Source: Bubalus kerabau | Taxonomy: Eukaryota > Chordata > Mammalia > Artiodactyla > Bovidae | Direction: 5' to 3' | Length of the DNA: 64,000 nucleotides | Assembly (NCBI RefSeq): GCF_029407905.1 | Contig: NC_073624.1 | Coordinates: forward strand, 108,190,001-108,254,000 | Part shown: piece by piece, positions 56,554 to 64,000 of the stretch | How the letters are laid out: every line of letters starts with the position of its first letter | How positions within the stretch are numbered: position 1 is the stretch's first letter | Notes under the pieces: model-generated | The model's database searches: none | Seen by the model: the letters and a program-made list of their open reading frames with translations, nothing else | Told to the model about the DNA's origin: nothing | Program-made: the position numbers and the translations under genes

Positions 56554-56729
56554 GCCACTACACAAGTTAAAATTAAAAAAACAAATTGACAACATCAAAC
56601 TTCAGAAAGGTTGCAGGAGTAACTGAAACTGATATTTTTGTCTGTACTCTAAAGTAATACAACTGCTTTGGAAAAGAGTTAGTAATTTCTTGAAAGAAAT
56701 TAAGCAATTTAGGAATTCCTGTTCTACAT

Positions 56730-57872
56730 TTGTTTTTGTTCAGTCACTCAGTTGTATCTGACTCTTTGTGACCCCATGGACTTCAGCATGTCAGATTTTC
56801 CCGTCCTTCTCCATATCTCAGGGCTTGATCAAACTCAGGTCCATTGAATCAGTGATACCATCCATCTATCTGGTCTTCTGTCGTCCCCTTCTCCTCCTGC
56901 TTTGAATCTTTCCCAACATCAGGGTCTTTTCCAATGAGTCGGCCCTTCATATCAGGTGGCCAAAGTATTGGAGCTTCAGTTTCAGCATTAGTCCTTCAGG
57001 ATTGATTTCCTTTAGGACTGACTGGTTGGATCTCCTTGCTGTCCAAGGTACTCTCAAGAGTCTTCTCCAACACCACAGTTCAAAAGCATCAATTCTTCAG
57101 CATTCAGCCTTCTTTACGGTCTAACTCTCACAATCATACATGATTACTAGAAAAACCATAGCCTTGACAAGACCAACCTTTGTTGGCAAAGTAATGTCTC
57201 TGCTTTTTAATATGCTATCTAAGTTGATCATAACTTTTCTTCAAAGGAGCAAGCTTCTTGTAATTTCATGGGTACAATCACCATGTGCAGTGATTTTGGA
57301 GCCCAGAAAAATAAAGTCAGCCACTGTTTCCACTGTTTCTCTATCTATATGCCAAGAAATGATGGGACTGGATGTCATGATCTTCATTTTTTGAATATTG
57401 CATTTTAAAGCCAGCCTTTTCACTCTCATTTCACCTTCATCAAGAGGCTCTTTAGTTCCTCTTCACTTTCTGACATAAGGGTGGTGTTATCTGCATATCT
57501 AAGGTTATTGATGTTTCTCCTGGCAATCTTGATTCCAGCAGGTGCTTCATCCAACTGGCCATTTCGCATGATGTACTCTGCATATAGCTTAAGTGAGCAG
57601 GTTGACAATAAAGGAGGCTTGACATACTCCTTTCCCAATTTTGAACCATTCTGTTGTTCCATGTCTGGTTCTAACTGTTGCTTCTTGACCTGTGTACAGA
57701 TTTATCAGGAGGTAGGTAAGGTGGTCTGTTATTCCCATCTCTAAGAATTTTCCACAGTTTGTTGTGATCCACATATTCAAAGGCTTTAGCATAGTCGGTG
57801 AAGCAGAAGTAGATGCTTTTCTGTAATTCTATTGCTTTCTCTGTGATCCAATGGATGTTGGCAATTTGATCT
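56730..57872 (-). mobile_element. BovB fragment nested in L1M
   Basis: Reverse BovB with GTTCAGTC tail, C-terminal domain and distal RT (YADNT in place of YADDT: 'NNLRYADNTTLMSESEEE'), truncated at 'GGATGTTGGCAATTTGATCT'. An 11-bp perfect TSD, CTGTTCTACAT, lies at 56719-56729 and 57873-57883. Moderately old. Confidence 0.95.
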
Positions 57873-58230
57873 CTGTTCTACATATTTAACAAATATTAAT
57901 GAGAATATAAATTCAGAAAACAATTTACATAGGAATTTTCATAATAGCCATACTCATATTCTCTCAAACTTGGAAACAAACTAGATTTCCATAAACAGGA
58001 GCATGCAAATTCCACTGTATATATTTATATAGTGGAATGTAGCTCAGTAATTTAAAGTAATAAACTACTGATACATGTAACAACATGGATAGAACATGTG
58101 CTCTGATCTGTGTGCTATGATTCCATTTATCAAAAAAGTTTGATAGGTCATAGGTCTCTTTCACATTGATGGAGGTAGGATTATTAAACGGCATTGGTTA
58201 TTAGGTCTCAACTTTAAATTAACTTTTACC

Positions 58231-58899
58231 TATACCCAATTGTGTGAGGAAATGGGGAAGAAATCCTTAAAAAGAAGTTTATTAGACCAAAGACAATATA
58301 CTTATCAACCCGGACACAAGAGAAAGAGCTGTGTTCTTCCGGGAAACTTGAAACCAGACACTCTAAAACTTGCTAACAATTCTTGGGCTTCCCTTCTTGA
58401 ATCTTGGTGGGTTTGGATAAACTGAAATGTAAATAAAATATTTTAAAGAATTAAAGTTAATTGCTCACCGTTTGCATGGTGGCGTGCATCATGCAATCAC
58501 CCCAAATTACTGCCTTAGTTTACATACTGATAACTTTGATAGCTGAAACTTCGGGCCAGTTAGCTCACTTTTAGTGTCAAATACTGGGAGAGTTACGTCA
58601 GGTCCTCCCTTCAGCAAGGTCCTTTGAAACAGTTATTTGGAAACTATCATCTCTTTCTGCTTCCCCTCCTCACCCTAGCCACTGCTTACTCTTACATGGG
58701 GGAGGTTTCTAATGTCAGAAAGATTATCTTTGCAATCAGGACACTTAGGTTTTATATCATAACACAAGCCGATGCAGATATAAAAAGTTTGTCTTGTTCC
58801 TCCTCATCTTGTCAAATGTGTCTCCTTATGGCAAGTCCATTCCTTTGCCAGATCAGACAATTTTTTCAGGCATAAAAGTATCTGTTATCTTGTTTTTTG
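58231..58899. other. unassigned DNA
   Basis: A 61-codon frame at 58240-58425 has no recognised motif. 58450-58890 has balanced composition and could be part of an old LTR or single-copy DNA. No call is made. Confidence 0.35.
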
Positions 58900-59114
58900 T
58901 TCACTGTATTAGTTTGTTCTTACTGCTCTTGTCTCACATCTCTAAAGGCTCAAAGTTCAAAACCAAGGTGTAGAAAGGGTGGATTCCTTTTGAGGGCTAT
59001 GAGGGAAGGGTATGTCCCAAACCTTCCTCCTTGGTTTGGGAATGGCCATTTTCTCTACATCTCTTCATATCATCTTCCTACTATGCTTATGTCTCTTTGT
59101 CCAAATTTTCCCTC

Positions 59115-59218
59115 TTCAGTTGGTAAAGAATCTGCCTGCAATGCAAGAGACCCCTGTTCGATTCCTGGGTTGGGAAGATATGCTGGAGAAGGGATAGACT
59201 ACCCACTCCACTATTCTT
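59115..59218 (+). mobile_element. Bov-tA SINE, 3'-truncated
   Basis: Head 'CAGTTGGTAAAGAATCTGCC', then 'GATTCCTGGGTTGGGAAGAT' and 'CCACTCCACTATTCTTGG', stopping mid-BovA where the next Bov-tA head begins. Confidence 0.88.
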
Positions 59219-59560
59219 GGGCTTCCCTTGTTGCTCAGCTGGTAAAGAATCCATCTGCTATGCAGGAGTGGAGAAGGAAATGGCAACCTACTCCAGTATT
59301 CTTGCTTAGAGAATCCTGTGGACACAGGAGCCTGGTGGGCTGCTGTCCATGGGGTCCCACAGAGTCAGACAGGACTGAAGTGACTTAGCAGCAGCAGCAG
59401 CTATGCGGGAGACCTGGGTTCTATCCCTGGGTTGGAAAGATCCCCTGGAGAAGGGAAAGGCTACCAATTCCAGTATTCTTGTCTGGAGAATTCCATGGAC
59501 TATACAGTTCATGGGGTCGCAGAGAGTGGGACACGACTGAGAGACTTTCACATTCATATT
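59219..59560 (+). mobile_element. Bov-tA SINE split by a BovA unit
   Basis: Head 'GCTTCCCTTGTTGCTCAGCT' (59219-59265), then the rest 'CCTGGGTTCTATCCCTGGGT' to 'GACACGACTGAGAGACTTTC' from about 59397. The interrupting BovA occupies about 59266-59395. Confidence 0.88.
59266..59395 (+). mobile_element. BovA monomer nested in Bov-tA
   Basis: TGGAGAAGGAAATGGCAACC to 'GTGACTTAGCAGCAGCAGCA'. A TSD-like CTATGCAGGAG / CTATGCGGGAG (one mismatch) lies at both ends. Confidence 0.88.
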
Positions 59561-59586
59561 GGATTAGGGTCCACCTCAAGGACCCT

Positions 59587-60323
59587 CAGTTCAGTTCAGT
59601 TCTGTTCAGTCACTCAGTAGTGTCTGACTCTGCCATCCCATGGACTGCAGCATGCCAGGCCTCCCTGTCTGTCACCAACACCCAGAGTTTACTCAAACTC
59701 ATGTCCATTGAGTCAGTGATGCCATCCAACCATCTCATCCTCTGTCCCCTTCTCTTCTCGCCATCAATCTTTCCCAGCATCAGTGTCTTTTTAAATGAGT
59801 CAGTTCTTCACATCAGGTGGCCAAAGTATTGAACTTTCAGCTTCAACATCAATTCTTTCAGCGAACATTCATGTCTGAATGAACAATCAGGAGAGTGAAA
59901 ATGTTGGCTTAAAGCTCAACATTCAGAAAACTAAGATCATGGCATCTGGACCCATCACTTCATGGCAAATAGTGGAGAACAGTGGAAACAGTGGTTGACT
60001 TTATTTTTTTGGGCTCCAAAATCACTGCAGATGGTGACTGCAGCCATGAAATAAAAAGACACTTGGCTCCTTGAAGAAAAGTTATGACCAACCTAGACAG
60101 CATATTCGAAAGCAGAGGCATTATTTGCCAACAAAGGTCCTTCTAGTCAAGGCTATGCTTTTTCCAGCGGTCATGTGTGGATGTGAGAGTTGGACTGTGA
60201 AGAAAGCTGAGCGCTGAAGAATTGATGCTTTTGAGCTCTGGTATTGGAGAAGACTCTTGAGAGTCCCTTGGACTGCAAGGAAATCCAACTAGTCCATCCT
60301 AAAGGAAATCAGACCTGAATGTT
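59587..60323 (-). mobile_element. BovB insertion with 5' inversion (twin-primed)
   Basis: 59587-59889 is the reverse BovB 3' end (tail CAGTTCAGTTCTGTTCAGTC). 59890-60323 is forward BovB ('GGCTTAAAGCTCAACATTCA' to 'GGAAATCAGACCTGAATG'). The two blocks meet in consensus at TGAATG, so one block is flipped. The TSD AAGGACC lies at 59578-59584 and 60324-60330. Frames are broken. Confidence 0.92.
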
Positions 60324-60452
60324 AAGGACCTTAAGTTATCTAATTCCATTTTCTATGACCCTGTTTCTGAATAATGTCACATTTTAAAACACTTGGATTT
60401 AGGACTTCAACTTATACACTTTGGAGGGACCCAATTCAGCCATAGCATTCAC

Positions 60453-60745
60453 CTAGAAAGATTGCTTCTCTTTCTGAAAGTGAATAGTTCAGTTAGACTT
60501 TGTAGCATTCACACTTTTAAAAGCATATATGAGTACATATGTATATATGTAAAATAAATATTATATGTACAATTAAATATCACTATTTTTATTTGGGGTG
60601 GGATGTTACTTTGGTAACATTCTAAGAACAGAACACCCACATGGCTATTTGTTTTCCTTATCTAAAATTTGTCACTGGAGACACACTGAAAATTTGATTC
60701 AGCTCCATCTATGGACTCATTAAGATAGTGACATTTATTTTTTTA
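60453..60745. other. unassigned DNA
   Basis: AT-rich, with a TATATATG patch near 60538-60550. Nothing named. Confidence 0.35.
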
Positions 60746-60748
60746 CTG

Positions 60749-61020
60749 AAATTTCAGTTCAGTTCAGTTTAGTTCAGTCGCTCAGTTGTGTCTGACTCTT
60801 TGTGACCCCATGAACCGTAGCATGCCAGGCCTCCCTGTCCATCACCAACTCCCGGAGTTCACTCAGACTCACATCCATCGAGTCAGTGATGCCATCCAGC
60901 CATCTCATCCTCTGTCGTCCCCTTCTCCTCCTGCCCCCAATCCCTCCCAGCATCAGAGTCCTTTCCAATGAGTCAACTCTTCACATGAGGTGGTCCAAGT
61001 ATTGGAGTTTCAGCTTTAGC
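60749..61020 (-). mobile_element. BovB 3' fragment
   Basis: Reverse BovB from the AGTTCAGTT tail to 'GGAGTTTCAGCTTTAGCAT', well preserved. The minus frame 60968-60774 keeps the last C-terminal residues, RRGRQRMRWLDGITDSMD. Confidence 0.93.
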
Positions 61021-61026
61021 ATACAT

Positions 61027-61048
61027 TAAAGTTCACCAATGAACTTTA
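61027..61048. repeat. perfect 9-bp inverted repeat
   Basis: TAAAGTTCA, 4-base loop CCAA, TGAACTTTA. It is directly followed by two copies of TATATTTCCTTATTTACA-like sequence (about 61045-61086). A BovB edge lies just to the left. Confidence 0.85.
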
Positions 61049-61077
61049 TATTTCCTTATTTACACACTTATATTTCC

Positions 61078-61195
61078 TTATTTACAGAGGGAGAAAACTA
61101 AGTCTCAGGATGGCTTGGTGATTTATAAAGTCAAACTGTTAGTAAAGAGTGGAGTTCAAGCTGTACATGTCTGACTGCAAAGCCCTTACTCTTTC
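61078..61195 (-). mobile_element. MIR SINE
   Basis: Reverse MIR: 'TTACAGAGGGAGAAAACTAA', 'GTCTCAGGATGGCTTGGTGA', 'GACTGCAAAGCCCTTACTCT'. Diverged, as expected for MIR. Confidence 0.75.
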
Positions 61196-62995
61196 CCTGA
61201 GTAAGAAATGAGGAAACCTGACTTGTCTTTTGAAAGTGAAATTATGATTGAGTGGAGAAAAGTGAGCTTAATTCTTTCAGGCAATATAGCAGAGGTCATG
61301 AAAAAAAAATTAAAGGTCTTTAAGGAGCGATTAATGCTTCCTGCTGGACCAAAGATGTCTCCCTGGGAGAGATGACAATGAGTGGATTTGCATGGTTGAT
61401 AGAATTTGGGTAACTGGAGATAGCAGAACGACATTTGAGATTGCAAGGAATGGGCAGTGACAGGTGTTGCAGAGAGGTGTAGAGAGAGGCAGGTGCATGT
61501 TGAGAGAGACTTCTATTGCTCAAAGTGATGACTCTTGGCAAAGATAGCCTTAATTGTGTCTAGGTAGGAAGCAGAGGAATTAAAAAGAAAACAAACTGAT
61601 CTCAGAAACTTTAAGAGAATGAGAGAGTGCTGCAATAAGTGGAAAAGGGTTTAAAAAATCATGAACGATCCGAGAACCAACTCAGGAGCTCCCTAAAATA
61701 TTTGCAGTGGGTGGAACTAACTCTAGAAGAAGACTGAGTAGCTCCAGTGCTCTGTTACTCAGGCAGCCAATGGTTTCAGAACTGAGGATCATTTTACATT
61801 GGAGAGCCCAAAGATGCAGTCCCTACTGCTTCACAGTTCGAGGAAGTACACCCGCATTCCCTGGGGAGTCATTCCCTGATCTTGCTCCATACAGTTGTTA
61901 TACTCCATACTTTTGTTATATAAGCAATGAAATTCAAGATGTTTTAATCTCCAGTCCTCCCTCAGTATGTCGTTCATCCTGAGAACTAAAGTGCTTAGAG
62001 CTTATAGGCTTCATCAGAGTCATGACTCTTGATAAAATATGGAGTATATTAGTAGGCAATCCTAGAAACCCTGTAACTGACCACAGAGCTGGACACAAGA
62101 ATGGGCTAATTTTCATTTGAAACATCTAGGTTTTAGATTGCCAGTAAAGAGAACAGATGATGTGATTCTGTGGAAGGTGGATAGCCACAAAACTATTTAG
62201 TCCAGATATGACTGTTGGAGATTCCATTTTCATGTGCTGGAGGACTTGTAGGGTGACTCCTTAGAATTTATCCCATGGCAGTGACTGTTCTACAACCATT
62301 ATGGTCATTAAAACTCTGTACCTGTGTCTGTCTTGATAATAGGCAGGCAACTCAATTTTGGCAAAAGAGATATGCTGTAAAATTTCTTTACTTCTTAAAA
62401 CTTCAATGATAATCCCCTTTACTGACTCTGGTTGTTATTATATCAGAAACTATGCTTACAAAGTAGGAGACATACTGCTACCAACCCTATGATATTTTCC
62501 AATGATGTCAAATTGAAAGGTAGAAAAAATCTGGGATCTTCATGAACATGCTGAGCCACTGAATCAACTCTGAAGACCATCCTTTCCATAGACTTTTATT
62601 TTCAATGGTTGTATTTATTTTCTGTACATTTGAGTTTCTATCTTGTCATTTCCTTTCAGATTGAAAGACATTTTATCGTTTCTTGAAGTGACAGAATCTC
62701 AGCTTTCATTTTTCTAAAAATGTCATTTAAACCTTGCCTTTCAAGGATATTTTCACTGTATATGAATTTTTTGTCAACAGTTTTCTTTCTTTTCTTCTGC
62801 TCTTTTTTTTGTTTTTAACTTTCAGAACTTAAAAAGGTCACTCAATTGATTTTTGGCCTCCACTATTTCTGATGAAAAGTCAACAGAACTTTATTCTCAG
62901 TTACTGTGTATATAACATGTCTTTTTTCTCCTGTGGATCTTATTGAGGCTTATTTTTAGGCTTTTCTGGGGTATGAGTGGAGAGTACATCTAATT
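61196..62995. other. unassigned DNA
   Basis: About 1.8 kb. 61320-61900 is less AT-rich but lacks an ORF of note. 62580-62990 is T-rich and resembles the old L1-associated segments at 34561 and 50280. No gene is supported. Confidence 0.35.
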
Positions 62996-63004
62996 CTAGG
63001 GTAA

Positions 63005-63235
63005 TGTTTCTCAGCCTTGGTATTATTCACATTTTGGATCAGATAATTTTTTTATTGCTGGGGCTATTTTGTGGGAAAAAAAAAAAGGTTGATTTACAAC
63101 ATCTTTGGGCCAAAAGAGACCAGTATCATTTAGCCTGTTGTGACATTCAAAGATGCCCTCTTCATTGCCAAATGTCCACTGTTTGGCAAGCCTGCATCAT
63201 TCACCTTCTCTGCCATTAAGAACTAGTGCTCTAGG
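63005..63235 (+). mobile_element. hAT-like MER non-autonomous DNA transposon
   Basis: 'GTTTCTCAGCCTTGGTATTA', 'TTGCTGGGGCTATTTTGTGG', 'GCCTGTTGTGACATTCAAAG', 'CATTGCCAAATGTCCACTG' follow a common mammalian MER element. The right end is diverged. Subfamily not assigned. Confidence 0.65.
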
Positions 63236-63400
63236 ATATGGTCCTTATTACAAATATGTGGTGGTCTTTCTGCTATCTCAGCTGGATGCCCAGAAAGTGT
63301 TACATTAAGTACAAAATGAAGACCCATCCTGACAATTCCCTGAGCAGACAAAACCATTTAGGCCACACAAGCGAGCCAAATGTATTTCATGAACATACAT
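63236..63400. other. unassigned short gap
   Basis: Nothing recognised. Confidence 0.3.
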
Positions 63401-63407
63401 AAAACTT

Positions 63408-63623
63408 GGGCGTTAGTGGTAAAGAAGTTAGTGATAAAGTGCCTGAAATACAGGAGATGCCGGTTCCATCCCTGGGTTAGGAAGATCCCCTGGAGGGCAA
63501 AATGGCAACCCACTCCAGCATCCTTGCCTGAGGAATCCCATGGATAGAGGAACCTGGCAGGCCATAGTCCATAGGATAACAAAGAATCAGACATGACTGA
63601 AGTGAATTATCATGCATACACAC
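63408..63623 (+). mobile_element. Bov-tA SINE, diverged
   Basis: Head 'AGTGATAAAGTGCCTGAAAT', body 'GGAAGATCCCCTGGAGGGCA' and 'GAATCAGACATGACTGAAGT'. The TSD AAAACTT lies at 63401-63407 and 63624-63630. Confidence 0.9.
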
Positions 63624-63639
63624 AAAACTTAATTTTGAT

Positions 63640-64000
63640 TATATCTTGTAAATGACTCTGATAATTACAAAAGAAACTTAAGTCATCTTCCTGAAAATGT
63701 TATAGATAATCATTTGTAACCAAAATCCCCACTGTAATAATCAACCTGGAAATCCTCCTTATAATAATCAATCATTGTGAAACTTAAACAACTTCCTCAT
63801 TTTCACTATAAACCATCTTGTAACTTCATGTGCTCAACTTCCTATCAGTTTTAAATGAGAAGACTTCCAGTTCACAAATTGTTCTTACATGTACAATAAA
63901 CTCATACTAAATATCACTTATTGATTTAGTGGCTTTAATTCTGCTGTCTTGGGACATGGGGCAAATGTTAATTAGTTATGATAATTTAGGTTGGGCTACA
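63640..64000 (+). mobile_element. possible ERV LTR, right edge outside window
   Basis: 'AAACTTAAACAACTTCCTCA', 'TGTAACTTCATGTGCTCAAC' and an AATAAA signal near 63894 preceded by 'TTCACAAATTGTTCTTACAT' are LTR-like in order. The family is not recognised and the 3' edge is not seen. Confidence 0.35.

Larger units (their letters stand above)
55960..58230 (+). mobile_element. L1M 3' part, split by two insertions
   Basis: L1 ORF2 and UTR in order: 'GAACATCATTAGGGATATAA', then past the SINE 'ACAACTGCTTTGGAAAAGAG', and past the BovB 'TCATAATAGCCATACTCATA', 'ACTACTGATACATGTAACAA', 'GCTATGATTCCATTTATCAA'. The ORF is destroyed. Confidence 0.8.
58905..60447 (-). mobile_element. MLT1-type (MaLR) solo LTR, split by SINEs and BovB
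   Basis: Starts TGTATTAGTTTGTTCTTACT and ends 'CAATTCAGCCATAGCA'. The middle piece is 'CATATTGGATTAGGGTCCAC' and the right piece 'GTTTCTGAATAATGTCACAT'. A perfect 5-bp TSD, TTCAC, lies at 58900-58904 and 60448-60452. Removing the insertions leaves roughly 400 bp, a normal LTR length. Confidence 0.85.

Noticed and set aside
58240..58425. 61-codon ORF as a small gene
   Set aside because: No recognisable domain, no regulatory context, and a length common by chance.
59219..59265. tRNA-like heads in Bov-tA copies as tRNA genes
   Set aside because: They are tRNA-Glu-derived SINE heads fused to BovA bodies and lack an intact cloverleaf and terminator.
1..64000. A novel multi-gene biological system
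   Set aside because: After reading both strands, every long frame belongs to BovB or SINE sequence. The remaining gaps hold no gene cluster, defence locus or operon-like arrangement.

Overview
This window looks like nuclear DNA of a pecoran ruminant (cattle, sheep, goat or a close relative). It is AT-rich and intron-less, and is packed with families diagnostic of ruminants: BovB (an RTE-clade LINE), Bov-tA and BOV-A2 SINEs, the 3' end of the bovine L1, a cetartiodactyl CHR-type SINE and one ruminant ERV solo LTR. Older mammalian layers (L1M, L2, MIR, MLT1/MaLR LTRs, a hAT-like MER element) lie beneath them. Species cannot be fixed by eye. I find no host protein-coding gene: all long open frames are BovB reverse-transcriptase remnants or SINE read-throughs. 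Family names come from recognising consensus sequence, not from a database search. Where I give a target-site duplication (TSD), I read it directly.

Layout. 0-5.4 kb: an old L1M is split by an MLT1 LTR and by a complete MaLR provirus (2206-4819, TSD AATAT). 5.4-7.7 kb: an old LTR with a BOV-A2, then a BovB. 9.1-10.3 kb: L1M with a BovB. 11.8-14.8 kb: a cetartiodactyl L1 carrying a rearranged BovB and two SINE pieces. 18-20.8 kb: a long BovB split by a BOV-A2. 21-31 kb: single BovB, Bov-tA, L2 and LTR copies separated by unassigned DNA. 31.7 kb: a 5S rRNA pseudogene. 32.3-35.2 kb: L1M fragments in both orientations. 36.1-39.3 kb: a nearly full-length BovB. 41-46 kb: SINEs in an L2, then a second nearly full-length but much older BovB interrupted by another BovB and a 57-bp L1 tail. 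47.3-49 kb: a repeat-poor stretch. 49-50 kb: a 5'-inverted L1. 51-55 kb: BovB copies, including a three-layer nest (BovB hit by a solo LTR and by a younger BovB). 56-58.2 kb: L1M split by BOV-A2 and BovB. 58.9-60.4 kb: a MaLR LTR split by a SINE cluster and a twin-primed BovB. 60.7-64 kb: BovB, MIR, a MER element, Bov-tA and a possible LTR.

The elements relate through retrotransposition. BovB encodes an endonuclease/reverse transcriptase. The Bov-tA and BOV-A2 SINEs share sequence with BovB and are believed to be mobilised by it. L1 supplies poly(A)-tailed insertions. Many insertions retain short direct repeats, so an order of events can be read. No novel multi-gene system was found. The most useful observations are the nested insertion ladder, the two 5' inversions, the inactivating changes in the best-preserved BovB, and tail-linked BovB subfamily markers.
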